A stretch of 64,000 bases of DNA, from contig CAMQZC010000002.1 in the NCBI GenBank assembly GCA_947039485.1, positions 1 through 64,000 of the forward strand, written 5' to 3'. A program made the translations under genes and the position numbers. Below are positions 41,198-50,665 of this stretch, one piece after another. The first letter of the stretch is position 1; each line of letters begins with the position of its first letter. This stretch comes from an uncultured Verrucomicrobiales bacterium. Its GTDB lineage: Bacteria; Verrucomicrobiota; Verrucomicrobiia; Verrucomicrobiales; Akkermansiaceae. The notes under the pieces were generated by a model, which saw nothing but the letters and a program-made list of their open reading frames with translations, was not told where the DNA came from and searched no databases.

Positions 41198-42676
41198 TTA
41201 GCCTGCGATGAGGTTAGATATGATCCAAGGGCAGAGTCCAAAGAGGAGGAGTGCTGCGGCGAGGATGATAGCGGAGGAGATGTCGAGGCAGCTGAGCGTT
41301 GTTGCGCGGCTGCTGGCTTTTTGGACTTCACCCATGAAGATTCGACGGTAGGCGCGCAGCATGTAGATGGCACCAATGACGAGACCCCACATGGAGCAGA
41401 TGGCAGCAATTTGCAGGGGTCCTACACCACCAAAGAGGCACCCAAGCCATGAGAATGGGCAGGCGGAGCAACTGCTAGCACCCATTTCCGCGCCTTGGAA
41501 GCAGGAGAGGAAGATGCTGAGCTCACCGGGGAAGTTGGCGAGCAGGGGTAGGCCGATGGAGGCAAATCCTGCGAGTCCAAAGAGGAAACCAAGCTTAGGC
41601 AACTTGCTGCCGAGACCACCCATGGAGTCGAGCTCAAGGGTCTTTGTCTGGCTCTCAATTTGTCCGCAGAGCAGGAAGAGAAGAGCGATGGAGAGGCCGT
41701 GGGCAAGCATGAGAATGGCGGCACCGACGAAGGCGAGCTCATTAACAGCGCTAAAGTTGATGTAGGCGGCAAATCCGAGGAAGAGGAAGCCCATGTGCAT
41801 GACCGATGAGTTACCGAGCATGGTATCGAGGCGGTTCTTGTTGATTGTGACGTAGCCGACCCAGAGGACGTTACCCAGAAGGCAGAGCAGTAGCCACTTG
41901 TTCCATGGCATGAAGAGCTCGGTGCAGGAGTCACCAAAGATGTAGGCAATGGTGAAGAGACCGTAAAGGCCAAACTTCTTGAGTACGCCAGCATGCAGCA
42001 TTGCCACAGGTGTGGGAGCCGATGCGTAGGCTGGTGCTGCCCATGAGTGGAAGGGGAAGAGGGAGACGAGTGTACCAAAGCCAAGCAGGAGGAGTCCACC
42101 GATGAGGACTGGGCTACTGGGCATGGTGCCTGCAGCTACGGCAAGTTTCATCTCGCTAAAGCTGTAGGTTCCCATCTGGTGGCAGAGCAAGACGATACCT
42201 GCAAGCAGGATCATGGAGGCTGCGCCAAGGTAGATGGTAGCTGTCCATGCGATGCTGCGACGATCACCACGGCCGTAGAGACCAATCATAATGAAGGTGG
42301 GGATGAGTGCAAGCTCATGGAAGCCATAGAAAGCGATGATGCTATCGGACATGAAGGCACCTGCAGCGCCACATGAGATGAGGAGCATGGAGATGGCCCA
42401 ACTGCGGGCGGCCTCGGGGCTCGGTGCACGCAGTCCGAGGGCTGCGGCAAAGGTGACGAGGGCGGTGAGCAGCAGCATGACTCGACTGAGGGGCAGATCG
42501 AGTGTGAACTGGAGCATGGAGGGCTCGCTGCTTGCACCTGCTGGGCAGCAGATGGCAGCGAGGCTGAGCAGGAGGCTCAGAGTCGCACTCGCAATAGCGG
42601 TGGGACGACCGGGGAACTTGCAGAGCCCGATGAGGGCTGAAGCAATCGCGGGTATAAGAATAATCCAAAGAAGCAT
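41198..42676 (-). CDS. nuoM: NADH-quinone oxidoreductase subunit M
   Basis: 492 residues. Antiporter-like membrane subunit of complex I with a proton channel. Recognisable parts: IAFYGFHELALIPTFIMIG (with the conserved Glu), PFHSWAAPAYASAPTPVAML, the lysine in HAGVLKKFGLYGLFTI, and GNSSVMHMGFLFLG. About 14 helices are expected. It lies between nuoL and nuoN, with 47 and 35 bases between coding regions and no Shine-Dalgarno at either start. Confidence 0.95.
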   Translation of the reverse strand: MLLWIILIPAIASALIGLCKFPGRPTAIASATLSLLLSLAAICCPAGASSEPSMLQFTLDLPLSRVMLLLTALVTFAAALGLRAPSPEAARSWAISMLLISCGAAGAFMSDSIIAFYGFHELALIPTFIMIGLYGRGDRRSIAWTATIYLGAASMILLAGIVLLCHQMGTYSFSEMKLAVAAGTMPSSPVLIGGLLLLGFGTLVSLFPFHSWAAPAYASAPTPVAMLHAGVLKKFGLYGLFTIAYIFGDSCTELFMPWNKWLLLCLLGNVLWVGYVTINKNRLDTMLGNSSVMHMGFLFLGFAAYINFSAVNELAFVGAAILMLAHGLSIALLFLLCGQIESQTKTLELDSMGGLGSKLPKLGFLFGLAGFASIGLPLLANFPGELSIFLSCFQGAEMGASSCSACPFSWLGCLFGGVGPLQIAAICSMWGLVIGAIYMLRAYRRIFMGEVQKASSRATTLSCLDISSAIILAAALLLFGLCPWIISNLIAG

Positions 42677-42723
42677 GATAAAATGAGGTTAGTTGCTAAT
42701 AGCGTTGTTGTGTTAAATGATGC

Positions 42724-44562
42724 TTAGAATGTGAAGGCCATGATAAAGATGACGATAATCGCACCCAGTGCCATGACGATGCCATAGGCTCGCAGGCTGC
42801 TACCTTGCATCCAGCAGAGAAGCTTACCAAAGCTGCTCACGCCGTAGGCAAAGCCCTGTACGATGATGCCGCGGATGAGGAAGCCGTCGATGAAGTCGAT
42901 GACCTCCGAGATAACGTACTGGATACCTCCGATGAGCACTTTGTCATAAAAGGCGTCGATGTAGAGGCGGTTGCGCAGTGCTTTGGAGATGCAGTTACCT
43001 GCAAGGGGGTCTTTTTGCTTGCCGCCAAAGCCGTAGATGGCAAAGGCTGCGATGGCGCCGAGGATGAGGGCCGCTGTGCCAGCATAAAAGGGAACGCCAA
43101 TGTGGAAGCCACCTGCCTCAAAGCCGTTGAAGGGCACGAGTTGGTTGGCGACGATGCCATAGCCAGAGATGACTGCCATGATGGAGAGCAGGATGAGGGG
43201 GATGAGCATGCTTGGGCTTACGTCCTTTGCGTGCTCGGCACCGTGGCCACGCTCCTTGCCGAGGAAGGCGATGATGCAGACGCGCAACATGTAGAAGGTG
43301 GTGAGGGCGGCGACACTAGCACCGATCCAGAAGCAGAAGGGGCTCTTGTCCCAAGCAGCCATGAGGATGCTTTCCTTGGAGAAGAAGCCAGCAAAGCCAG
43401 GCATGGCGATGAGGGCGAGTGTACCGATGCAGAAGCAGGATACGGTGATGGGCATGCGCTTCTTGAGGTTGCCCATCTTCCAGATGTCTTGCTCATGATG
43501 GCAGGCGACGATGATGGCACCAGCGCCGAGGAAGAGCAGTGCCTTGAACCATGCGTGGGTGTAGAGATGGAACATGGCGGCTTCACCTGCCATGAGTCCT
43601 ACAGCCATGACCATGTAGCCGAGCTGTGAGAGTGTGGAGTAGGCGAGTACGCGCTTGATGTCATCTTGCTGGGTGGCCATGAGGGCGGCGAGCAGCGCGG
43701 TGATCGCACCGATGATGGAGATGACTTGGCAGGCCGTGGGGGTAAATGCCTCAGCTCCCATGCTCACTTGCAGTCGCACGAGCATGTAGACACCTGCAGC
43801 AACCATGGTTGCGGCATGGATGAGGGCAGAAACGGGGGTGGGGCCTTCCATGGCGTCTGGCAGCCAGACGTGGAGGGGGAATTGAGCTGACTTACCAACA
43901 GCACCGCAGAAGAGGCAGATGATGGTTGTGGTCAGGATGGCTGGGGCGATGCCTGCGGCACGTCCAGACATCTCAGCAAACTCAAGAGTGCCAAAGGCGG
44001 AGACCACGAGGACGATGCCGATGAGGAATCCGAAGTCACCAACGCGGTTGGTGATAAAGGCTTTCTTAGCGGCCTCGGCTGCGGAGTCCTTGTTGAACCA
44101 GTGTCCGATGAGGAGGTAGGATGAGAGTCCTACCATTTCCCAGCCGATGAAGGTCATGGCAAGGTTGCTGGAGAGGACGATGCAGCTCATGCTGAACATG
44201 AAGATGCTCAAGCCTGCGAAGTAGCGGCTAAGGTTGGATGTATCACCCTTCATGTAGCCGAGTGAGAAGATGTGTACGAGGCTACCAATGGAGGTAACAA
44301 CGAGCATCATGCGCAGTGCCATGTCATCAGCGAGGATGCCTACGTTAAGGCTGATGCCGTTAAACATGGGCAGCCAGTTGTAGCTGACGCTCTCTGTGGG
44401 GCAGCAGCCCATCAGCATGCCGATGCAGAGTGCAAGGGTGCTCAGGGCAGATACGGTAGAGAGCGCGGCTGCCATGCCGGGCTTCTTGGAGAAGAAGAAC
44501 CAGTTGATGGCAGCGATGCTGAGGGGGAGCAGGAGGAATAACCAGGGAAGATTAGCAGTCAT
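42724..44562 (-). CDS. nuoL: NADH-quinone oxidoreductase subunit L
   Basis: 612 residues, full length. The largest antiporter-like subunit, which also carries the C-terminal lateral helix along the membrane arm. Typical blocks: IGWEMVGLSSYLLIGHWF, AFITNRVGDFGFLIGI, PLHVWLPDAMEGPTPVSALIHAATMVAAGVY (given here in parts: PLHVWLPDAMEGPTPV and HAATMVAAG) and YSTLSQLGYMVMAVGL. It couples quinone reduction to proton pumping. The stop of nuoK is 14 bases upstream. Confidence 0.96.
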   Translation of the reverse strand: MTANLPWLFLLLPLSIAAINWFFFSKKPGMAAALSTVSALSTLALCIGMLMGCCPTESVSYNWLPMFNGISLNVGILADDMALRMMLVVTSIGSLVHIFSLGYMKGDTSNLSRYFAGLSIFMFSMSCIVLSSNLAMTFIGWEMVGLSSYLLIGHWFNKDSAAEAAKKAFITNRVGDFGFLIGIVLVVSAFGTLEFAEMSGRAAGIAPAILTTTIICLFCGAVGKSAQFPLHVWLPDAMEGPTPVSALIHAATMVAAGVYMLVRLQVSMGAEAFTPTACQVISIIGAITALLAALMATQQDDIKRVLAYSTLSQLGYMVMAVGLMAGEAAMFHLYTHAWFKALLFLGAGAIIVACHHEQDIWKMGNLKKRMPITVSCFCIGTLALIAMPGFAGFFSKESILMAAWDKSPFCFWIGASVAALTTFYMLRVCIIAFLGKERGHGAEHAKDVSPSMLIPLILLSIMAVISGYGIVANQLVPFNGFEAGGFHIGVPFYAGTAALILGAIAAFAIYGFGGKQKDPLAGNCISKALRNRLYIDAFYDKVLIGGIQYVISEVIDFIDGFLIRGIIVQGFAYGVSSFGKLLCWMQGSSLRAYGIVMALGAIIVIFIMAFTF

Positions 44563-44576
44563 GTGTTTCTTGTGGC

Positions 44577-44894
44577 TTAGCCTTTGAGGCTGTTAAGGGA
44601 TGTTGAATCCACGGTCTTGCGAGCGCGGAACATGGCGACGATGAGCGCTAGGCCGATGGCCACTTCAGCTGCCGCAATGGCGATGATGAAGAGGACGAGC
44701 ACTTGGGCGTTGTAGTCGGGCAGTCCGTTGCTACCGTGAGCACGAGAGAAAGCAACGAGGCTTACGTTAGCGGCGGTGAGCATCAATTCTAAGCACATAA
44801 ATACCACAATGATGTTGCGGCGGATGAGCACACCGGCGATGCCGATGGAGAATAGGATACCCGAGAAAATCAGATAATGTGCGAGCGGGGACAT
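44577..44894 (-). CDS. nuoK: NADH-quinone oxidoreductase subunit K
   Basis: 105 residues, three membrane helices, the usual size. The conserved glutamates lie in VVFMCLELMLTAANVSLVA and IIAIAAAEVAIGLALIVA, as in NuoK of other bacteria. It belongs to the junction region between the quinone site and the antiporter subunits. The gap to nuoJ is 12 bases. Confidence 0.95.
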   Translation of the reverse strand: MSPLAHYLIFSGILFSIGIAGVLIRRNIIVVFMCLELMLTAANVSLVAFSRAHGSNGLPDYNAQVLVLFIIAIAAAEVAIGLALIVAMFRARKTVDSTSLNSLKG

Positions 44895-44906
44895 GGGGAG
44901 GTAGGT

Positions 44907-45506
44907 TTAGTCTTGACGAAGCTTGCGGGAGATAGCCACTGTACCGACGCATGCTGAGAGCAGCGCGAAGGAGAGGATGGCAAAGGGGATATTGTATTTG
45001 GTGAAGATCATCTCACCAAGGATGTGCGTGTCGGAGCGCTCGCCAGACTTAGGTGCAGCGAGGGGGCCGCCAAACTTGCTTGGATTAGGCGTTGTGTTGC
45101 TCTGCACGTTGGCAGGCGTTTCACAGGCTGCGGCCATGGGGCAGCAGTCCGTGGCTCCGGGGAGGCTCAGCGAGACGTTAGTAATCATGCCGGCAAAGAC
45201 AGCGGCGATGCAGGTACCCACGAGGGCGGCTGGCAGGCTGACGACAAGTTTTTCTTCTTTCTTAACGTCGAGCATCATGACGACGAAGAGGAAGAGTACG
45301 AGGACAGCACCTGCGTAGACCATGATTTGCACGATGCCGAGGAACTCGGCGCCAAGGCCAAAGAAGATGGCGGCGACAAAACCAAAGCAGGCAGCCATGC
45401 ACATGGCGGAGCTCACGGGGTTGCGGAAGGCGACGACGCCAAAGGCGGAGACGAGTGCCGCAAGAGCAAACAAGTAAAAGAGGATTTGGGAGATTGGAAG
45501 GTCCAT
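44907..45506 (-). CDS. nuoJ: NADH-quinone oxidoreductase subunit J
   Basis: 199 residues, about five helices. The conserved third-helix part is ILFFGLGAEFLG-like (here FFGLGAEFLGIVQIMVYAGA), followed by VLVLFLFVVMMLDV, both typical of NuoJ/ND6. Between the fourth and fifth helices is a polar loop of about 45 residues (PGATDCCPMAAACETPANVQ and beyond) with four cysteines, longer than in most relatives. The other helices look normal. Confidence 0.93.
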   Translation of the reverse strand: MDLPISQILFYLFALAALVSAFGVVAFRNPVSSAMCMAACFGFVAAIFFGLGAEFLGIVQIMVYAGAVLVLFLFVVMMLDVKKEEKLVVSLPAALVGTCIAAVFAGMITNVSLSLPGATDCCPMAAACETPANVQSNTTPNPSKFGGPLAAPKSGERSDTHILGEMIFTKYNIPFAILSFALLSACVGTVAISRKLRQD

Positions 45507-45536
45507 ATCAGTTGTGTGATTGTGTTAGTGTTTCCT

Positions 45537-46103
45537 TTATTTGTGGTCGTTCCACTTGTTGACGAGTCCTTTGCGGACGCCGCCGAGCTTGTAGAGGGTT
45601 TCCTTATCGCGGATGCCCTTGTCTCGGTCAGTGAGGGTGATGAGGTATTCTTGGCTCATGAAGATGGCCTGCTCGGGGCAGACTTCCTCGCACATACCGC
45701 AGTAGATACAGCGGAACATGTCGATGGTGAACTCCTTGGGAGCTTTTTCTTGCTTGGCGCAGGGGGATGCTGGATCAACTTCACCTGGGGTGACGGTGAT
45801 GGCACGTGCGGGGCAGATGAACTCACAGAGCTGGCAGGAGACGCAGCGTTCGCGGCTGTCCTCACCTCGTACGAGGGTAGGTGCACCACGGTAGTACTCG
45901 GGGAGGCGCTCATCCCAGCGTTGTTCTGGGAAGGGCATGCAGAGGCCAATGCCTTTGCTGTTGAAGTCCTCGCGATGGCGGCTGCGACGTGTCAGTGCAA
46001 GCACAAGGTGCTTGAAGGTGCGGCAGAGACCCTTGGCGATGGCCACGATGTAAATCCTATCGGCTAGGCTGAACTTCGGGCGTTTAATCGGAGTGTAAGA
46101 CAT
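45537..46103 (-). CDS. nuoI: NADH-quinone oxidoreductase subunit I
   Basis: 188 residues. Two 4Fe-4S ferredoxin motifs, CVSCQLCEFICPARAI and CIYCGMCEEVCPEQAI, form clusters N6a and N6b, which pass electrons toward NuoB near the quinone site. The N-terminus has the amphipathic membrane-associated helix typical of NuoI. An insertion of about 15 residues (VDPASPCAKQEKAPKE) separates the two motifs. It lies 17 bases after nuoH. Confidence 0.95.
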   Translation of the reverse strand: MSYTPIKRPKFSLADRIYIVAIAKGLCRTFKHLVLALTRRSRHREDFNSKGIGLCMPFPEQRWDERLPEYYRGAPTLVRGEDSRERCVSCQLCEFICPARAITVTPGEVDPASPCAKQEKAPKEFTIDMFRCIYCGMCEEVCPEQAIFMSQEYLITLTDRDKGIRDKETLYKLGGVRKGLVNKWNDHK

Positions 46104-46120
46104 AACGTGTAATTGCTCTG

Positions 46121-47452
46121 TTACTGGATAAAGTAAAGGATGGCTGCGGTGAGCAGAATGTTGATAACGGCAATCTCAAAGAAGACGAGCCAGCTAAGCT
46201 TCATCACTTGATCAAAGCGGAAGCGGGGAAGTGTCCAGCGAACCCAGACGAAGAAGAAGACAAAGGCGACGAGCTTGACGATGAAGGCGACAAATTGCAG
46301 TAGTACAACAATCCAGCCTGCGCAGCAGCCAAGGATGCTCTGCCAGCAAGTAGCGGCCTGATCTGATCCTGTGATAGCGGCAGCTTTTGCCCAGTCGGCA
46401 AGGCAGACGTCAGCACCAAGACCGATGGACCAACCACCGAGGAAGAGTGTAATAACGAGGGCGGAGCCTACCACCATGGCGACGTATTCACCCATGAAGA
46501 ATGAGGCAAACTTCATTGAGGAGTACTCGGTATGGTAGCCACCGACGAGGTCGGTCTCGCACTCAGCCATGTCAAATGGCGTGCGGTTCGCCTCAGCAAA
46601 GACTGAGGTGACAAAGATGAGGAAGCTGATGCACATGGGCAGGAGCAGCACCCAGCGTTGCAGGCTCAGACCCTCACCCCAAAGTGGGACGAGTGTCCAG
46701 CCGTTCTCGGCTTGATTTTGGACGATCTCCTGCAGGTTAAGCGTGGAGAACATCATGAGAAGTGGGATGATAGAGAGTCCCATTGCAACTTCATAGGAGA
46801 TGAGCTGGGCTGTAGCGCGCAGACCACCGATGAAGGGGAACTTGGAGTTGGAGGCCCAACCTGCCAGTGTGAGACCGTAGACGGAAAGACCGCTGAAGGC
46901 AAAAATCCAGAGGACACCAATGTTGAGGTTCGCCACGCACATGTTGATAGCACCGTAGCAGGTGTCAACTGAGGAGGAGAATGGAAGGACAGCTGCTGCG
47001 ATGAGCGGGGGTCCAAGCACAAACATAGGGGCTGCAATGAAGAAGCCTTTTCGTACGTAGGAGGGGGTCATCTCCTGCTTGAGAAAGAGCTTGGCTCCGT
47101 CAGCCATTGGCTGGATGAGGCCAAAGAGAGGAATCTCACGATCGAGACGCAGCCATGTGCAAAGCTTAGCAATCCAGCTGTTGGCAGGTACACCAAAGTA
47201 CTCGAGCCATTTCTTGAGGGGTTGCTTCTCCTTGCTGCCGAAGCGCTGGAGGAGATGGATGGGGATACCGGTACGGTTAGGACCGGGGCGATCTTGAATC
47301 CAGCCGGCGATACGACGCTCAATCCAAACGGAGAGGACGACAAAAAGCAGCAGCAGGATGAACATCAAGGCGAGCTTGGCTATGGTGGTGATGAGGTAGA
47401 ACCAAGTTGGGTCTCCCATCACGCTATTCCAGCAGTCAATAATGAATTGCAT
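46121..47452 (-). CDS. nuoH: NADH-quinone oxidoreductase subunit H with a cytoplasmic insert
   Basis: 443 residues, versus about 325-350 in most bacteria. Family parts: IERRIAGWIQDRPGPNR, LIQPMADGAKLFLKQE, and the quinone-site EANRTPFDMAECETDLVGGY. Between GPNR (about residue 60) and QPMADG (about 114) there are about 45 extra residues (HLLQRFGSKEKQPLKKWLEY and on), in a loop that normally spans some eight residues. A second longer loop lies near residues 345-375 with several cysteines. It anchors the quinone-binding pocket and joins the hydrophilic to the membrane arm. The subunit is otherwise complete. Confidence 0.94.
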   Translation of the reverse strand: MQFIIDCWNSVMGDPTWFYLITTIAKLALMFILLLLFVVLSVWIERRIAGWIQDRPGPNRTGIPIHLLQRFGSKEKQPLKKWLEYFGVPANSWIAKLCTWLRLDREIPLFGLIQPMADGAKLFLKQEMTPSYVRKGFFIAAPMFVLGPPLIAAAVLPFSSSVDTCYGAINMCVANLNIGVLWIFAFSGLSVYGLTLAGWASNSKFPFIGGLRATAQLISYEVAMGLSIIPLLMMFSTLNLQEIVQNQAENGWTLVPLWGEGLSLQRWVLLLPMCISFLIFVTSVFAEANRTPFDMAECETDLVGGYHTEYSSMKFASFFMGEYVAMVVGSALVITLFLGGWSIGLGADVCLADWAKAAAITGSDQAATCWQSILGCCAGWIVVLLQFVAFIVKLVAFVFFFVWVRWTLPRFRFDQVMKLSWLVFFEIAVINILLTAAILYFIQ

Positions 47453-47476
47453 GTTATAAAGTTGTTAGTTGTGAAA

Positions 47477-49207
47477 TTATTTGCTAGCTTGTTCGCGCTC
47501 GATGAGGGGGATGGTCACGCCAGTGCTGATGATAGCCTTGCCGTCATTACCAATGGAGCCCCATGTGAGGCCTGCCATAGCTGCAAACTCATCAGCCATG
47601 ATGGTGACGAGGTCGCGTGCTGACTTGAGAGCAGCGAGCTTTTCATCTTCGCTGCCGAGCAGGATGATGAGGTCTCGCAGGATGCTCCAGTCGTCGCGGG
47701 AGTTACCGATGGGTTCAATGGCTTGGTTGAGGCGTTGGATACGACCTGTGACGTTGATCATTGTGCCGTATTTCTCGGCAAAGGTGACTCCGGGAAGGGT
47801 AACATCAGCGAGCTCTGTTGTGCCGTTCTTGCTGTGCGCAAGGGTGAGCAGGTAGTCGAGATTCTTGATGTTATCAGCACTGAGGCCAGCCTCAGCGGTG
47901 ATGTCTTCACCCAAGGCAAGGAGGGCTGTGATGCGGCCGCTCTTAATACCAGAGCAGATGCCTTCGAGGGCGGTGGCCTTCTCAGCGATAATCATTTGCT
48001 CACCCGTTGTGTTGGGGTTACCATCGGCGGAGATGAGCATGCCATCGGACTTGCCCTTGCGGCTAACGCTAGCAATCTCCTTGATACCAAGTTGCTTGGC
48101 AAGGGCGCGAACGAGGTAGAGTTCCTCGTTGGTCATGCGTGCAGAGACGATGATTGCGGTCTTGCTAGCCTCGCATTTTTGGAGTTGCTCGGCGGAGAGC
48201 TTGAGGCAGGCGTCCCAAGTGCTCTCGCGCTGGGGGGCACCGATATCTGTGCGTACGGTTGGGTTGAGGATGCGCTCCTCAGCGTTGATGTACTTGTAGT
48301 TGAGACGGTGGCTATCGGGCATCCAGCAGCTGTTGACTTGGTCGTTTTGGCGTGGGGTGAGGCGATAGATCTCTTGCTCGCGGCTCCAGATGCTAATGTT
48401 GCTTCCTGTGCCACAATTGACGTCGATGCTAGGTGTGCTCTTGAGGAACCAGACGCGCATTTTGAAGCGGAAGTCTTTGCTCGTGAGTGCTCCAACTGGG
48501 CAGAGGTCAACGGTGTTGAGGGAGTAGTTGCTATCGAGCTTGAGCCCGGGGTAGCAGGAGATGGCGCAGTTGCTGCCACGACCGACAGCACCAAGGACTT
48601 CTTCACCGACGATGTCGCGCATGAAGCGTACGCAGCGGTGGCAGAGCACGCAGCGTTCTTGGTCAAGGTTGACGCGGGGACCCAGATCGATGTTCTTACC
48701 TTTCTTGGTCTTTTCCTCTTGGAAGCGGCTTGTGCCGGAACCGTAGTCGCTGCTGTATTCTTGCAGCTTGCACTCACCTGCTTGGTCGCAGATGGGGCAG
48801 TCGAGGGGGTGATTGCTCAGCAGGAACTCAAGGACGCCGCGGCGGGCTTCAGCAGTGATGTTGCCTGTGGTGCGGATACCCATGTTCTCGCTAACGGTGT
48901 TGGCGCATGCGATGATGGCGCGTGGCATCCATTGCAGTGGCTGGTAGCCCTGTGCATCGTAGCTGGGCTCTTGGCCAGGAGCGAGACGTGGGGGCATGCC
49001 CTGCTCGACCAAGCACATGCGGCAGGAGCCTGCAATGGCGAGCTTGGGATGATAGCAGAAGCAGGGGACGTGGGCACCGACTGTGTTACAGGCGTCAGCG
49101 ATACGCGTGCCTGGGGCAAAGCGGTGCCAAGTGCCGTTGATTTGGACATTGAGCTCACCTTGTGCGGCGGCTTCGTCCTTGGGCAGGATAGTGGAGGTTG
49201 TACTCAT
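47477..49207 (-). CDS. nuoG: NADH-quinone oxidoreductase subunit G
   Basis: 576 residues from the ATG at 49207 (an upstream extension into the end of nuoF is rejected). The N-terminus is a 2Fe-2S ferredoxin domain (CFCYHPKLAIAGSCRMC), then the HPLDCPICDQAGECKLQEY and CVLCHRCVRF cluster ligands, then a molybdopterin-like domain without cofactor. It is shorter than E. coli NuoG (about 900) and alphaproteobacterial ones (about 690), the shortage being in the C-terminal domain. It carries electrons from NuoF/E toward NuoI. It follows nuoF after 40 bases. Confidence 0.93.
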   Translation of the reverse strand: MSTTSTILPKDEAAAQGELNVQINGTWHRFAPGTRIADACNTVGAHVPCFCYHPKLAIAGSCRMCLVEQGMPPRLAPGQEPSYDAQGYQPLQWMPRAIIACANTVSENMGIRTTGNITAEARRGVLEFLLSNHPLDCPICDQAGECKLQEYSSDYGSGTSRFQEEKTKKGKNIDLGPRVNLDQERCVLCHRCVRFMRDIVGEEVLGAVGRGSNCAISCYPGLKLDSNYSLNTVDLCPVGALTSKDFRFKMRVWFLKSTPSIDVNCGTGSNISIWSREQEIYRLTPRQNDQVNSCWMPDSHRLNYKYINAEERILNPTVRTDIGAPQRESTWDACLKLSAEQLQKCEASKTAIIVSARMTNEELYLVRALAKQLGIKEIASVSRKGKSDGMLISADGNPNTTGEQMIIAEKATALEGICSGIKSGRITALLALGEDITAEAGLSADNIKNLDYLLTLAHSKNGTTELADVTLPGVTFAEKYGTMINVTGRIQRLNQAIEPIGNSRDDWSILRDLIILLGSEDEKLAALKSARDLVTIMADEFAAMAGLTWGSIGNDGKAIISTGVTIPLIEREQASK

Positions 49208-49247
49208 TTCAGCAGAAAAGTTTGTTCGTGGTTCTGGCTTGCTTCCA

Positions 49248-50645
49248 TTAGTCTTCGCGTCCGAGGAACTGGCGTGCAGCTCGAGCTTCGTCGGAGTGGG
49301 GCTTGAGGGCATTGATGGGTTCTGTCAGGGCGACGAACTCCTCGCGGAATTTAGCAATAAAGGCCTGTGTGGGCCAAGCGCAGGCTTCACCAAAGGCGCA
49401 GACGGTCTTACCGCAAATCTGGTCGGCAACGTCCTTGAGCAGGTCGACATCTCCAGGGGCAGCGTTGCCCGAGAGCATACGGTTGGTGAGCTTGAGCATC
49501 CAAGGATTACCCTCGCGGCAAGGTGTGCACTGACCGCAGGATTCCCATGCGTAGAAGCGATTGAGATTGTTAAGCACCTTGGGCATGCTACGGCTGTCAT
49601 CCATGACGATGACACCACCTGAGCCGCTCATGGAGCCATGGGCTGCGATGGAATCAAGGTCTAGGGCAATGTCAAAGACGCTCATGGGGCTACCATTCGC
49701 GGCCTTGAGCTGCGCGTCACAGCGCATGACCTTGGAGGAGGAGCCCCCAGGGATAATGGCTTTGAAGCTGCGGCCCTCCTTAGGGCCACCGCAGAGATCG
49801 TTGAGGAGCTCACCAAAGGTGATGGAGCCAGAGACTACCTCGTAGTAACCGGGGCGCTTGACATCACCAGAAACACCAATGATGCGTGTTCCGGGGGAGC
49901 GTGGCGCGCCAGTCTGAGCAAAGACTTCTCCGCCCATCTCCATGACTTGGCGTACTTGGCAGAGGGACTCAACGTTGTTAACGATGGTTGGGCAGCCATA
50001 GAGACCAATGGCGGCCGGGAAGAAGGGGGGCTTGATACGTGGGTAGGGACGCAGGCCTTCGATTGAGTTGATGAGGGATGTTTCCTCACCGCAGATATAG
50101 GCTCCTGCACCACGATGCAGGATGATTTCTAAGTCGAAGCCGCTGCCGAGGATGTCCTTACCAAGGAAGTTCTTGGACTTGGCATCATCGAGCGCCTTTT
50201 GCATAATCTTGGCAGCCTCGGGGAATTCCTCGCGCATGTAGACGACACCAAAGTGTGCACCCACGGCAAAGCAGGAGATAATCATGCCCTCGATGAGCTG
50301 ATGGGGATCCTGATGGACGACAAAGCGATCCTTGAAGGTACCGGGCTCAGACTCATCGCAGTTGCAGATGAGGTAGACGGGTTTGGTGTTGCCGCGTGGG
50401 ATAAATGTCCACTTAACCCCAGTGGGGAAGCCTGCACCACCGCGACCGCGCAGGCCGCTCTTCTTTACTTCATCGATGATCTCGGAGGGTTGCTTTTTGA
50501 GGGCATCAGCCAGCAGCTTGTAGCCGCCATCCTCGATGAAGCACTCGATGGAGGGATTGTAGCCCTCCCGATCCACGTTGCGGAAGATGCGGCGTGTTTC
50601 GCTTGGATGGGGTTCTTTACCGGGGAGGTAGTTAATCTTGCTCAT
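49248..50645 (-). CDS. nuoF: NADH-quinone oxidoreductase subunit F
   Basis: 465 residues. NADH- and FMN-binding subunit: GLRGRGGAGFPTGVKW is the FMN/NADH loop, and RGAGAYICGEETSLINSIEG lies in the nucleotide region. The 4Fe-4S N3 ligands are CGQCTPCREGNP with a later Cys in KTVCAFGEACAWP. It takes electrons from NADH at the tip of the peripheral arm with NuoE. It lies 20 bases after nuoE. Confidence 0.97.
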   Translation of the reverse strand: MSKINYLPGKEPHPSETRRIFRNVDREGYNPSIECFIEDGGYKLLADALKKQPSEIIDEVKKSGLRGRGGAGFPTGVKWTFIPRGNTKPVYLICNCDESEPGTFKDRFVVHQDPHQLIEGMIISCFAVGAHFGVVYMREEFPEAAKIMQKALDDAKSKNFLGKDILGSGFDLEIILHRGAGAYICGEETSLINSIEGLRPYPRIKPPFFPAAIGLYGCPTIVNNVESLCQVRQVMEMGGEVFAQTGAPRSPGTRIIGVSGDVKRPGYYEVVSGSITFGELLNDLCGGPKEGRSFKAIIPGGSSSKVMRCDAQLKAANGSPMSVFDIALDLDSIAAHGSMSGSGGVIVMDDSRSMPKVLNNLNRFYAWESCGQCTPCREGNPWMLKLTNRMLSGNAAPGDVDLLKDVADQICGKTVCAFGEACAWPTQAFIAKFREEFVALTEPINALKPHSDEARAARQFLGRED

Positions 50646-50665
50646 GGTCGTGTCGGGTCTTGGGC

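Noticed and set aside
47723..49306. Long plus-strand open frame (about 527 codons) antisense to nuoG
   Set aside because: It is a mirror of a certain gene. The codon composition of G+C-rich genes often leaves the opposite strand open, and the product has no recognisable domain.
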